From positions 124,001-188,000 of the forward strand of contig JAWLHE010000003.1 in assembly GCA_041690495.1 (NCBI GenBank): a stretch of 64,000 bases of DNA, read 5' to 3'. Source of the stretch: DATAAP01 sp041690495. GTDB lineage: Bacteria; Pseudomonadota; Alphaproteobacteria; CACIAM-22H2. Below, piece after piece: positions 35,802 through 44,303 of this stretch. Numbering within the stretch: position 1 is the stretch's first letter; every line of letters begins with the position of its first letter. The notes under the pieces were generated by a model, which was given only the letters and a program-made list of their open reading frames with translations, was not told the origin of the DNA and did not search any database. The translations under genes were made by a program, and so were the position numbers.

Positions 35802-36824
35802 ATGCTCATGAAGTCCGGCGTTCACCCGTTCCTGGCTGCGGTTGCGTTGCTCGCCCTCGTGTTCGCCTCGGGCGTCGGCCCGGCTTCGGCACAGGAGCAG
35901 AGCGCACCGAACCCCACGGCCCAGTCGGTACAGGAAGAGCAGCTCCTGCAGGAGCTCGGGAAAATCCAGGGACGGATCACGATTCCGGACGAGAAGCTGG
36001 CGACTCTGCAGCAGCCGCAGGGTCGCGGCTATCAGGATTTTCACGAAGGCGCTCTGCCCTGGATCGGCGGCATCCTCGTTCTCGGCATGATCGCTGTCCT
36101 CGCCGTGTTCTACTTCATCCGGGGCCGGATCAGGATGCGGCCCGACGAGTACACCGGCCGCAAAATTCTCCGCTACAACGCGTTCGAGCGTTTCACGCAC
36201 TGGATGACCGCGACCAGCTTCGTCGTGCTGGCGATCACCGGGCTCAATTACTTTTTCGGCAAGCGGCTGCTCATGCCGCTGCTGGGCCCCGATGCGTTCG
36301 CGGCATGGTCGCAATGGGCGAAGTACGCCCACAACTTCATCGCCTGGCCGTTCATGCTGGGCGTGCTGTTCATGATCGCGCTGTGGGTAAAGGACAATCT
36401 GCCGGACCGCTACGATGCAGCATGGCTCAAGGCGGGCGGCGGATTCTTCGGCGGTGGCCAGCCGAATGCCGCACGGTTCAATGCTGGCCAGAAGCTGGTC
36501 TTCTGGTCTGTTGCGGTCTTCGGCATCGCACTCGCGGTAAGCGGCCTCATGCTGCTGTTCCCGTTCTCGATCGCCAACGTCAACGGGATGCAGTGGGCGC
36601 AGTATGTCCACTCGATCGTCGGCGTCATCCTCATCGCGATCATCATCGCCCACATCTATATCGGCACGCTCGGTACGGAGGGTGCATTCGAGGCAATGGA
36701 GTCCGGCGAGGTCGATCTCGGCTGGGCGCGCCATCATCACCGCGCATGGATCGAGGAGCAGGAGGTGAAAGGCAAACGCGACCCGGCCGTCGGCCGAGGT
36801 CGGGCTTCCGCGCCGGCGGAGTAG
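35802..36824 (+). CDS. fdhC: Formate dehydrogenase gamma subunit, cytochrome b
   Basis: A 340-residue membrane subunit that transfers electrons to quinone. It begins MLMKSGVHPFLAAVALLALV (signal peptide or first helix, with GSAQ-like cleavage at SAQEQS), has an N-terminal periplasmic segment, and then the cytochrome b561-type helices with heme-ligand histidines in NAFERFTHW, AKYAHNF, QYVHSIVG and IIAHIYIG. The ATG at 35802 has GGGAGGG upstream. The C-terminus (ARHHHRAWIEEQEVKGK) is cytoplasmic. Confidence 0.93.
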   Translation: MLMKSGVHPFLAAVALLALVFASGVGPASAQEQSAPNPTAQSVQEEQLLQELGKIQGRITIPDEKLATLQQPQGRGYQDFHEGALPWIGGILVLGMIAVLAVFYFIRGRIRMRPDEYTGRKILRYNAFERFTHWMTATSFVVLAITGLNYFFGKRLLMPLLGPDAFAAWSQWAKYAHNFIAWPFMLGVLFMIALWVKDNLPDRYDAAWLKAGGGFFGGGQPNAARFNAGQKLVFWSVAVFGIALAVSGLMLLFPFSIANVNGMQWAQYVHSIVGVILIAIIIAHIYIGTLGTEGAFEAMESGEVDLGWARHHHRAWIEEQEVKGKRDPAVGRGRASAPAE

Positions 36825-36832
36825 CCCTTCCG

Positions 36833-37066
36833 CTAGTAGGCAGTCCGGCCGGTGCCGTCCGCGGCTTCAGTGCTTCCGCTCGCCGTTCCGGTTGTCTGTG
36901 GATTGCCAGACCAGGACTCGCCGACGAGATTTGATCCCGGCTCGCCAAGCCGTGTGCTTGAGGACGAATTGACGCTGTAGGAGGTCTCTTGAACCATCGA
37001 CAGGATGGCGGCCGCGATTATTCCCAGCACGATTGCCGCGGCAATTCCGGACATGAGAGCACGCAT
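36833..37066 (-). CDS. Small single-helix membrane protein (77 aa)
   Basis: Encoded opposite to the fdh operon between fdhC and the DUF3305 gene. MRALMSGIAAAIVLGIIAAA gives one N-terminal TM helix or uncleaved signal, followed by a Ser/Thr/Gly-rich polar tail ending in ADGTGRTAY. AAGGGAAA lies upstream of the ATG at 37066. No family name known to me. A tail-out, single-pass inner-membrane topology is likely. Confidence 0.65.
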   Translation of the reverse strand: MRALMSGIAAAIVLGIIAAAILSMVQETSYSVNSSSSTRLGEPGSNLVGESWSGNPQTTGTASGSTEAADGTGRTAY

Positions 37067-37260
37067 GACGTTTTCCCTTCCTGGCCCCCTGCTCACGCCG
37101 CAAAGCTCAAACCCGTTCCGGACCGGGAATGTTCCGAATCGCGCGCTCATCCGCCGCGAGATCTCCGGCCGGTTACGGCCAGGCTCGCAGATAGCTGCGC
37201 CGCGAACCGGCACGCTCTGCTGCGCTGGAGCTTCGGCCGCTTGAGCGGAAAGCGATAGCC

Positions 37261-37773
37261 ATGGCCGAGCAAAGCATCGATATCGGCGTGATCGTCGCAC
37301 GCAAGAAGCTCGACAGTCCGTGGGCGGATTACGCCTGGCTGCCGCATTCCGTGCTTCCGGCCGTTCCCGCTGCCGAACCATGGACCCCGCTCGGCGCGAA
37401 TGGCAAAGACGACCTTTTCTACGCGGGGTCTTGCGAACTGGCGCTCCACTCCGCCGACACCGCGCACTATCGGGACAACCTCACCTCCGGCCGGCCGTCG
37501 CTCTGGATTCTGCTCCGGACCCTGGGGACCGACGAATGCGCCGTGTCCAGGGTGACTGCGGATCCCTATGAGGGCGAAGCCCTGACCGAGGCCGTCGGCG
37601 GATTGGTGGAAGCGGTGCCGATGCCGCACGAAATCCAGGCGCAGATCGCGGCCTTCTTCGCGGCCTTTCACGTCGAGCGTCCGTTCATCAAGCGCGAGCG
37701 CGACCGCGCCGATCTCGAGGCGCTCGCCCGTCGCAAGCCCGGGCCGGCCCGTCAGCGCGAGGATGATGCATGA
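37261..37773 (+). CDS. DUF3305 domain protein (formate dehydrogenase-associated)
   Basis: A 170-residue cytoplasmic protein containing VIVARKKLDSPWADYAWLPH near the N-terminus and the family's WILLRTLGTDECAVSRVTAD block. DUF3305 genes regularly lie beside DUF3306 and formate dehydrogenase genes. A role in maturing or attaching the molybdenum cofactor subunit is inferred from context only. Its stop overlaps the DUF3306 start by 4 bp (ATGA). Confidence 0.85.
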   Translation: MAEQSIDIGVIVARKKLDSPWADYAWLPHSVLPAVPAAEPWTPLGANGKDDLFYAGSCELALHSADTAHYRDNLTSGRPSLWILLRTLGTDECAVSRVTADPYEGEALTEAVGGLVEAVPMPHEIQAQIAAFFAAFHVERPFIKRERDRADLEALARRKPGPARQREDDA

Positions 37774-38318
37774 GCGACGACTTTCTGTCCCGATGGTCGC
37801 AGCGCAAGGACGAGGCCCGCCGCGAGGCAGCCAAGATCGCACCCGATCCGGCCCCGCAGCCTGCCGGCGAGCCGGAGAAGCCTGCGGCCGAGCCCGTACT
37901 CGCGCCCGAGGAGATCGCGGCCTTGCCCAGGATCGAGGAGCTTACCGGCGACACCGACATCACGGGATTTCTCCGTCCAGGCGTGCCGCCCGCGCTCCGC
38001 AAGGCGGCCCTGAGAAAATCGTGGCTGCTCGATCCGGCAATCCGCGACTTTGTCGGTCACGCCCGCGACTACGCCTACGACTGGAACGCACCGGGCGGTG
38101 CGCCCGGCCACGGCGCCCTTCTTCCGGGCGACGATGTCTCGACGATGGTCCAGCGCATCCTCGGCGCACCGGATGCCAATCCATCCGGACACGCCCCGGG
38201 CGAGAAGGCCACGGACAGCGCCAGCCCCGCACCGCCCGCCGACGGCAGTCCTGCAGACCCAGCGCACCAGGAAACCGCGGCCGACGAGAATGAGAGGGGG
38301 CCTGCTCCCCGCGAGTGA
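37770..38318 (+). CDS. DUF3306 domain protein (formate dehydrogenase-associated)
   Basis: A 182-residue protein starting MSDDFLSRWSQRKDEARREA, the usual DUF3306 N-terminus. A Pro/Ala/Glu-rich linker follows, then the conserved LTGDTDITGFLRPGVPPALR core and an acidic, proline-rich tail. Function unknown; the pairing with DUF3305 and the fdh operon is conserved. It begins in the DUF3305 stop codon. Confidence 0.85.
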   Translation: MSDDFLSRWSQRKDEARREAAKIAPDPAPQPAGEPEKPAAEPVLAPEEIAALPRIEELTGDTDITGFLRPGVPPALRKAALRKSWLLDPAIRDFVGHARDYAYDWNAPGGAPGHGALLPGDDVSTMVQRILGAPDANPSGHAPGEKATDSASPAPPADGSPADPAHQETAADENERGPAPRE

Positions 38319-38439
38319 CATGGATTGCGGCGGCAAACCGACCGGGCGCAACCCGCCACGCGCTCCGTTCGTTGAAGGTCCTGCGCGCGACGATCGGGCC
38401 CGGAATCGCCGGCGTGTGTCCCGTATCGAGGAGATGATC

Positions 38440-39045
38440 ATGCGCAATGCAATAATCGCCATCCTGTTCGGCACATCGGCGCTCGTCACGGCCACCGCGC
38501 TGGCGCAGACGGCCGGTCCCACGTCCGGCACGACCGCCGCGCAGGGCCAGGGTGGCCCCGCGGATCTTTGCCAGGAACTGCTGGCCTACGCCGAGAAGAA
38601 GGCAGCGGAGCCGCCGGAGGAGGCACAGGTTCAGGCGCCCTCTCCCGCAGGCGCACCTCCGCCGCGACATAACGAGGAAGGCTCAGGAAGACAGGGCGGT
38701 GGCTCCATCGGTCAGAGCTCGTCAACTGAAACGAACACCCAGGAGGCCGCCCCGCCAGCGACCCCGGTTTCCCCTGGCGCTGCGCCGGAGGCCGCAAGCA
38801 GCGGCCATGCGTCCAACACGTCGGAGCAGGAGTCGGGCGCCACCCCGGCCGGCGCGCCCGTCCCGGATGCGGAATTCAAGCTCGCCGGCGGCATTACCGT
38901 ACAGCAGGTGCGGGAAACGGCCGGACAAAGCGACCGCCAGGCCTGCCGCGACACGGCGCAGACGCTGCGACGCGCCGGCGCCGACATGCCGGCGGGGCTC
39001 ATTGCGCTGGCCGCCTACGAGCCAGACCCGGCCAAGAGGCAATAG
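38440..39045 (+). CDS. Secreted low-complexity protein of unknown function
   Basis: A protein of about 201 residues with a clear signal peptide (MRNAIIAILFGTSALVTATALAQ). Mature parts: a short helix with LCQELLAYAEKKAAEPP, a long Pro/Ala/Gly/Ser-rich linker (about residues 55-130), and a C-terminal helical part QQVRETAGQSDRQACRDTAQTLRRAGADMP. The ATG at 38440 is favoured because GAGGAG lies six bases upstream; an ATG at 38434 is possible. Two Cys, one in each folded part, could form a disulphide. It follows the DUF3306 gene by about 120 bp. Confidence 0.65.
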   Translation: MRNAIIAILFGTSALVTATALAQTAGPTSGTTAAQGQGGPADLCQELLAYAEKKAAEPPEEAQVQAPSPAGAPPPRHNEEGSGRQGGGSIGQSSSTETNTQEAAPPATPVSPGAAPEAASSGHASNTSEQESGATPAGAPVPDAEFKLAGGITVQQVRETAGQSDRQACRDTAQTLRRAGADMPAGLIALAAYEPDPAKRQ

Positions 39046-39210
39046 CGGCACCGCTCGACGCTCCGCGGGCGAACGGCCGCTCGCAAGCGATCCTGGAGCG
39101 GTGCCGACGAGCCAGGGTCATCCGCCGCGGCACGGTGCCGGATCCACGCCGGCAATCGCCGGGCAGAGCCCGCTCGCCCGAGTATGCGCTGCTCCGGTAT
39201 TCTGCAGACC

Positions 39211-41034
39211 ATGAACGACGCGTCGGGAAATCACGATGCCTCGGCACGCCCGAGATTGTTCCGCGCGCGGGGGCTGCTTCTCCTCGCACTTGCATTACTC
39301 TTGTGCGTCGGCGGCACGCTCGCGCTGTATGGTCGCGAGCTCGCGACCGGCTTTGTCCGGGCCGCTCTCACCCATTTCGGCGCGCCGCCGGACGAGCTCG
39401 AGCTGCGCGCGGTCGGCCTCGACCAGCTCGTCATCGGCGCAATCAGGTTGCCCGGAGGACTCTCCGCATCCGCAGTCGAGATCGGCTGGAGCCCGCGAAG
39501 CCTCCTGCACGGCCGATTGACGAACATCCGTATCCTCGGTCTGGCTGCGGGCCTGACCTTCGATCGAGGCCAGATCACCGTCGATGGACTGCCGCGCGAC
39601 GGGCGCGCCTCGGGCATCCCGAGGCTGCCGTTCGACAGTCTTGAACTCAGCGATGCACGCCTCGCGATCACCTCAGGTGCGGCGAGCATAGACATTCAGG
39701 GCGATGCGACGATCAAGGCGACGGACCTCGGCATACAAGGCCAAGCCGCCTTCGATGCGACCGCCACGCTGAACGACGGATCCCAAGCACATATCGAGGT
39801 GAGAGCGCCGCAATGGAGCCTCGGCCCCGATGCCGGCGGCATGCGGATTGTCTTCAGCGGGGCCGCGGCAACCCTTCCCGAGCATCGCTTATCGGCCACC
39901 GACATCGATGTCGCCGTCGGCATGACGGAGTCAGCGGCGGCTTCGATCCGCCTGTCCGCGAAAGTCAGCGACTCGGCAATGCCGGTGCGGTTCGCCTCGT
40001 TCGCACTGATCGCGCAGGGGGAGCGCGACCGGAATGCGCTGGTCGCATCAGGCCGGATTACGGCCGGCCGCGGCTTCGTGTTGGCCTTCGATGGGCGGCA
40101 CGATCTCGCGAGCGGCGATGCGTCCGTCGATTTGGAGACCGAGCCGGTCAGATTTCAACCGGATGGCCTGCAGCCGGATGACCTGCTGCCCGTCATCGGC
40201 CGCACGCCGCATCGCGTCGAGGGAGCCATCTCCGCGCGCGGCACGCTTTCATGGCGGGGCTCCCTGGAAGGCGATGTCGCGGTTCGGCTCGATGGCGTCG
40301 GGTTCGAAACCGGAATCGCCCGGATCGGCGATCTCGATGCAACGCTGCGGCTCGATTCCATCATGCCGCCGCGCACGCCGGGCGCGCAGCACATCACCGG
40401 CACGCTGCAGGTCGCTGGCCTGCCGACCGCCCCGCTCGACCTGAGACTCGGCCTGCCCGGCGACAACCGGCTGGTCGTGTCCTCGGCGACGCTCGGGCTC
40501 GCCGGGGGCACGATAGGACTGGGCGATCTCGCGGTCGCCCTCGGCCAGCCGGTCGAGACGGCGCTCGAGCTCAGGAGCATCGACCTCGGTGCGATGCTCG
40601 CCCTCAGCGGCATCGATGGCCTGAGCGGATCGGGCGTGATCGAAGGACGAATCCCGGTCCGGATGGATGATGCGGGGTTCGTGATCGCGTCCGGCCGGCT
40701 TGCTTCGACCGGTCCTGGTATCGTGCGCTACACCGGCGCCGGACTCCCGGAAGGCGTCACCGCAGGGCACGACGATGCGGGCGATGCGGTCCGGCTGCTG
40801 CGCCAGGCGCTCGCCGATTTTCATTACGCGGACCTGTCATTGACGCTGGATCGCAGCGCAAGCGGCGAGGGCAGCCTGCTGGTCAGTCTCAGAGGCGCCA
40901 ATCCGGCGGTCCTCGACAACCATCCGTTCGACATCAACATTCGCCTTGAAGCGAATTTCGACCAGCTCGCAGCGGTCCTGCTCAACGGATACGCCGCGGC
41001 CGACGGCCTGCTCCGGCGCGTGACGCCGCAATGA
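39211..41034 (+). CDS. ydbH: YdbH-like AsmA-family inter-membrane bridge protein
   Basis: A 607-residue protein with an N-terminal inner-membrane anchor (about residues 18-40, GLLLLALALLLCVGGTLALY) and a long chain of beta-rich repeats with LxxLxLxxxxL/GxG patterns (SLELSDARLAITSGAASIDI, GTLSWRGSLEGDVAVRLDG). The C-terminal YdbH-specific part contains VRYTGAGLPEG and NPFDINIRLEANFDQL-like text. In E. coli YdbH, with TamB and YhdP, supports phospholipid flow to the outer membrane and docks on the lipoprotein YnbE. The start at 39211 is preferred to 39184. First gene of the ydbH-ynbE-ydbL set. Confidence 0.85.
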   Translation: MNDASGNHDASARPRLFRARGLLLLALALLLCVGGTLALYGRELATGFVRAALTHFGAPPDELELRAVGLDQLVIGAIRLPGGLSASAVEIGWSPRSLLHGRLTNIRILGLAAGLTFDRGQITVDGLPRDGRASGIPRLPFDSLELSDARLAITSGAASIDIQGDATIKATDLGIQGQAAFDATATLNDGSQAHIEVRAPQWSLGPDAGGMRIVFSGAAATLPEHRLSATDIDVAVGMTESAAASIRLSAKVSDSAMPVRFASFALIAQGERDRNALVASGRITAGRGFVLAFDGRHDLASGDASVDLETEPVRFQPDGLQPDDLLPVIGRTPHRVEGAISARGTLSWRGSLEGDVAVRLDGVGFETGIARIGDLDATLRLDSIMPPRTPGAQHITGTLQVAGLPTAPLDLRLGLPGDNRLVVSSATLGLAGGTIGLGDLAVALGQPVETALELRSIDLGAMLALSGIDGLSGSGVIEGRIPVRMDDAGFVIASGRLASTGPGIVRYTGAGLPEGVTAGHDDAGDAVRLLRQALADFHYADLSLTLDRSASGEGSLLVSLRGANPAVLDNHPFDINIRLEANFDQLAAVLLNGYAAADGLLRRVTPQ

Positions 41035-41104
41035 AGCTGGACCTGCTCCGCGGGCAGAGCGTATAAGCCTTGCCCGACCCAACAGCACCGCTCGGCAGGC
41101 CCCC

Positions 41105-41290
41105 TTGATCCGGACCGTTCAGGCATTGATCGTCGCAAGTGTGCTCGCTGCGGCGTGCACCCCGACCGTACGCGTCGAGGCACCGAAAGATCCGATTACG
41201 ATCAATCTGAACATCAAGCTCGATGCGGATGTGAAGCTGCGCGTAGAGGAACAGGCAAAGCAAGATGTCAGCTCCAAACCGATTTTCTAG
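41105..41290 (+). CDS. ynbE: YnbE-like outer-membrane lipoprotein
   Basis: A 61-residue lipoprotein. The TTG at 41105 is the only start that leaves a full signal peptide (IRTVQALIVASVLAAAC, lipobox LAAAC with Cys at about residue 18). The mature part, TPTVRVEAPKDPITINLNIK, then KLDADVKLRVEEQ, is the family core and forms strands that extend the YdbH groove at the outer membrane. Its 3' end overlaps ydbL by 26 bp. Confidence 0.82.
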   Translation: MIRTVQALIVASVLAAACTPTVRVEAPKDPITINLNIKLDADVKLRVEEQAKQDVSSKPIF

Positions 41291-41624
41291 CTTTTCCCGG
41301 CGCCTGGTTGTTGCGGGACTGCTGTCGCTCATCTCGTTCGGGACGGTGGCGCAGGAACGCGTCCTCGACGCTCCGCGCGCAGCAGGCACGGTCGGGGAGC
41401 GCTATGACGGCTACGCTGTCATCCGCGATCAGGCGCGAGCCGCGTCGGTGGCGCAGCTGGTGGAACGGGTCAATGCAGAGCGCCGCAAGATCTATGCCGC
41501 CCGTGCGGCGGCGGAGCGCGTACCGATCGACCAGATCGGCCGGGTATATGCCGCCGAGATCTTCAAATCGGCGCCGCCCGGCACCTGGTTCCTCCAGGAA
41601 TCGGGGCGATGGGTACGCAAGTAG
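41265..41624 (+). CDS. ydbL: YdbL-like periplasmic protein (DUF1318)
   Basis: A 119-residue secreted protein with a signal peptide (RRLVVAGLLSLISFGTVAQ) followed by the DUF1318 pattern YDGYAVIRDQARAASVAQLV and NAERRKIYAARAAAE. YdbL assists correct YdbH-YnbE assembly in E. coli. The ATG at 41265 lies inside the end of ynbE, so translation is probably coupled. The C-terminus FLQESGRWVRK matches the usual family end. Confidence 0.83.
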   Translation: MSAPNRFSSFSRRLVVAGLLSLISFGTVAQERVLDAPRAAGTVGERYDGYAVIRDQARAASVAQLVERVNAERRKIYAARAAAERVPIDQIGRVYAAEIFKSAPPGTWFLQESGRWVRK

Positions 41625-41676
41625 CCGCGGGCTGGCAGGTTTACCTTGTCCAGGCGCGTGAGGCGGAGGAGCCCGC

Positions 41677-42534
41677 TCATTTGCACGGCGCGCGCTTGCT
41701 CCTCCCCGGCCGCGTGCTCGCGCGCGGCTTGACGAGCTGGGTCTGGTAGACTCGCAAGGCCGCCTCGCGCGCGGTCGGCAGCGGATCGCCGTCGAAGAAC
41801 GGGTCGCAGGGACGCGCCGCACGCACGACCATTTCGTCGAGTTCCGCCGCCATCTCGTCCGCCATCGTATCGGGCCGCACGAGCAGCCGCGGCCGACGCC
41901 AGCGCTGCTGCGTGCTGCCGAGCACGACGGCATTGCGATGGGCCTCGCCGAGCCGGTCGAGCATACGGACGCGCAGCCCCGCCTCGGCCATGCTGGCGCC
42001 GATCCGGTCGGCATGCGGGTCGCCGTCATGTGCCATGATGGCATTGAACAGGATGGCGCCGCCCGGCCGAAGCCGGCGGCGTGCCAGCGCGAAGAACTCG
42101 ACCGTGCATAGATGCGCCGGAACCTGGCCGCGCCAGTAGGCGTCGACCACGATCGCGTCGAACCGCGCGCGGCATCCCAGCAGGAAACGGCGCCCTTCGG
42201 CCACGCGGCAATCTATATCCGGCGCGAGATTGAAAAATCGGCGCGCGATCGTGAAGGCACCAGGATCGATGTCGACCAAGGTGACCCGTTTGCCGGCCTG
42301 TGCCAGCATCGACCCAAGCGTGCCGCCGGCGCCGCCGATGACCAGCACCCGCTCGCCCCTGACCTGCATCACCAGACCGTGGAGCGCGTGGATGTACTCG
42401 ATCAGGCTCACGCCCGAGCGATCGGCACGGCTCTGGTACCAGCCCCCCTGGCAGTAGGAGATGGCGCCGGTCCTGCGGTTTCGGATGACTCGGATTTCGC
42501 CAAACGGATTGGCGCGGCGGAAGACGACGGTCAT
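41677..42534 (-). CDS. Spermidine-synthase-like SAM-fold protein
   Basis: A 285-residue Rossmann-fold protein. The nucleotide-binding loop VLVIGGAGGTLGSML, the acidic strand end TLVDIDPGAFTIARRFF and FDAIVVDAYWRGQVPAHL match spermidine synthase/methyltransferase-like proteins. The N-terminus (IRNRRTGAISYCQGGWYQS) replaces the polyamine-synthase gate, so real aminopropyl transfer is doubtful. A Lys/Arg-rich tail ends the protein. It lies about 80 bp downstream of the amidohydrolase on the same strand. Substrate unknown. Confidence 0.75.
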   Translation of the reverse strand: MTVVFRRANPFGEIRVIRNRRTGAISYCQGGWYQSRADRSGVSLIEYIHALHGLVMQVRGERVLVIGGAGGTLGSMLAQAGKRVTLVDIDPGAFTIARRFFNLAPDIDCRVAEGRRFLLGCRARFDAIVVDAYWRGQVPAHLCTVEFFALARRRLRPGGAILFNAIMAHDGDPHADRIGASMAEAGLRVRMLDRLGEAHRNAVVLGSTQQRWRRPRLLVRPDTMADEMAAELDEMVVRAARPCDPFFDGDPLPTAREAALRVYQTQLVKPRASTRPGRSKRAPCK

Positions 42535-42615
42535 TTGTTCCGCGCGACACTCTCCGAGCGAGGCGGTTCTGTCAACAGAATCGCGGATGCGCGTCCTGCG
42601 CCCGCCGTCGCAGAC

Positions 42616-43602
42616 TCAGAGCCTGAAGATGCGCCGCGCGTTCTCGCCCCGGACCGCATCGCGCTGCCCTGCCGGCAGCTCGTCGACACGCTTCAGGCAG
42701 CCGGCCATGTCGCCGATATTGTGCGGATAGTCGGAGCCGTACATGACCTTGTCGGCCCCGCCGACGTCGATGCACATCCTGAGCGCTTCCGGCCGGTAGG
42801 TGACAGCGTCGTAGTAGATTCGCCGCAGATACTCGCTCGGCGGCGTCGAAGTCCTGGTGCGCGCGGCGTTCATCTTGTCGAAGCACTGCTCGAGCCGCCC
42901 GGCCAGGAACGGCAGGGCGCCGCCGGCATGCGAGGCGATCAGCTTGAGGTTCGGATAACGGTCGAGGAACCCGTCGAAGAAGATGCGCGCGAAAGCCAGA
43001 CTGGTATCGAACATGAAGCCGATCGAGGCGATCAGGTTGAACTGCCGCATGTCCATCTCCGGCGTTCCCGGGGGTGCCGTCGGGTGCACGAGCACGGGCA
43101 GAGCACGGTCGTCGATCGCTTTCCAGACCGGCGCGAACAGCGGATCGGTCAGGGAGCGGTTGCCGATATTGGCGAGCACCATGACGCCTGCGGCGCCCTT
43201 GTCGCAGGCCCGCGCCAGCTCCTCCACCGCCTTGTCCGGATACTCGAACGGTAGGGATGCCAGCCAGCGGATGCGGGAAGGGTAGGTCCTCTGCGCCTCG
43301 GCCATCGAATCGTTGACGATCTGCGCCGCCCTGAGGCTGATTTCCGCTCCGCCGAAATAGACATTCGGGCAGGTTAGCGACACAATGGCAAGGTCGACCT
43401 TTGCCTCGTCCATCCGCTCGATACGGTACGCGTAGTCGAAGTGCCCGGGCATCGGCGTCATGAAGGGCGCACCGTCCATCATGATTCCCTCGGGCGCGTC
43501 CAGGCTCTTGCGCAGCTCGAAACGCGGCTTGCCGTGCTTGCGCAGCAGCTCGAGCCAGTCGCGGTTCAGCATATGCGTGTGGACGTCGATCGATGGAGTC
43601 AT
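42616..43602 (-). CDS. ACMSD-type amidohydrolase (amidohydrolase 2 family)
   Basis: A 328-residue TIM-barrel metal enzyme. Metal-site residues are visible: the HxH of IDVHTHML (residues 8 and 10), LVHPTAPPG, IASHAGGALPF, and the C-terminal aspartate of YGSDYPHNIGD. The family decarboxylates or hydrolyses aromatic-ring-cleavage products (ACMSD, gamma-resorcylate and OMP decarboxylases). GGAAG precedes the ATG at 43602. Divergent from marR, with an operator in the shared promoter, so its substrate is probably an inducer of that regulator. Confidence 0.87.
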   Translation of the reverse strand: MTPSIDVHTHMLNRDWLELLRKHGKPRFELRKSLDAPEGIMMDGAPFMTPMPGHFDYAYRIERMDEAKVDLAIVSLTCPNVYFGGAEISLRAAQIVNDSMAEAQRTYPSRIRWLASLPFEYPDKAVEELARACDKGAAGVMVLANIGNRSLTDPLFAPVWKAIDDRALPVLVHPTAPPGTPEMDMRQFNLIASIGFMFDTSLAFARIFFDGFLDRYPNLKLIASHAGGALPFLAGRLEQCFDKMNAARTRTSTPPSEYLRRIYYDAVTYRPEALRMCIDVGGADKVMYGSDYPHNIGDMAGCLKRVDELPAGQRDAVRGENARRIFRL

Positions 43603-43718
43603 GGAACGCTTCCCGATGATACTGCCGGCTACCGCGGCGCCGTGGCAGACAAACCGTGTCTCACAAGAACGGCTCCGGGATTGGCCCGGGCAAATTTCGT
43701 CTTCTTCTTTGACATGCG

Positions 43719-43748
43719 TATAATCGTTTCAAATGAAACAATTGTCAA
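43719..43748. promoter_or_regulatory. Divergent promoter with palindromic operator between amidohydrolase gene and marR
   Basis: An inverted repeat GTTTCA-AA-TGAAAC occupies 43726-43739. On the plus strand a perfect TATAAT (43719-43724) touches its left edge and would serve marR. On the minus strand TTGACA (43743-43748) lies on its right edge, with TATACG about 20 bp further on, serving the amidohydrolase. A repressor bound at the palindrome would block both promoters, as expected for an autoregulated MarR protein. Binding itself is inference. Confidence 0.65.
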
Positions 43749-43775
43749 GTTGCGCCTGATCCGACACGCCAGGAC

Positions 43776-44303
43776 ATGAGCAAGCCACGAGAAAACGGCC
43801 CGCCGCTGCAGCTCGATCGCTTTGTGCCCTACAGGCTTTCTGTGCTGACGGCGAAGATCACCGCCCGGCTCGCGCGCGAGTACGAGAAGGCTGTCGGCCT
43901 GCCGCTGCCCGAAGCCCGGGTAATGACGGTGCTTGGCTCTTTCAGGCCGGTCTCGTCGAACGCCGTCGTGCAGCATACGAGCATGGACAAGGCGACCGTC
44001 AGCCGCGCGATTGCGCGGCTTATCCGGCTCGGTCTCGTAACGCGGAAGCCGAACAGCCGGGACCGGCGGCTGCTGGTTCTCGATTTCACGCCGTCGGGGC
44101 GGCGCGCCTATGCACGGCTCGCCAGGCTGGCGGTCTCATGGGAGGCCTGGTTCACTGCGGAAATCCCCGCAGCGGAACGCGAGCGCCTGCTCCGCACGCT
44201 TGCGCGCCTCAACGGCCGGCTCGACACGGCCGCATCGCTTCCGCCCGCACGCATCCTGGTCCGGGCGCGCCCGAGACCGGAAAGGCCGGCTAAGCGGCCT
44301 TGA
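43776..44303 (+). CDS. MarR-family transcriptional regulator
   Basis: A 175-residue winged-helix regulator. The recognition helix region is HTSMDKATVSRAIARLIRLG, followed by the wing KPNSRDRRLLVLDFTPSGRRAY. The C-terminal dimerisation helices are present, with an Arg/Pro-rich tail. Divergent from the ACMSD-type amidohydrolase, which it probably represses together with itself through the palindrome at 43726-43739. The ligand is likely an aromatic acid, by analogy only. Its last 14 bp overlap the convergent GST gene. Confidence 0.9.
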   Translation: MSKPRENGPPLQLDRFVPYRLSVLTAKITARLAREYEKAVGLPLPEARVMTVLGSFRPVSSNAVVQHTSMDKATVSRAIARLIRLGLVTRKPNSRDRRLLVLDFTPSGRRAYARLARLAVSWEAWFTAEIPAAERERLLRTLARLNGRLDTAASLPPARILVRARPRPERPAKRP

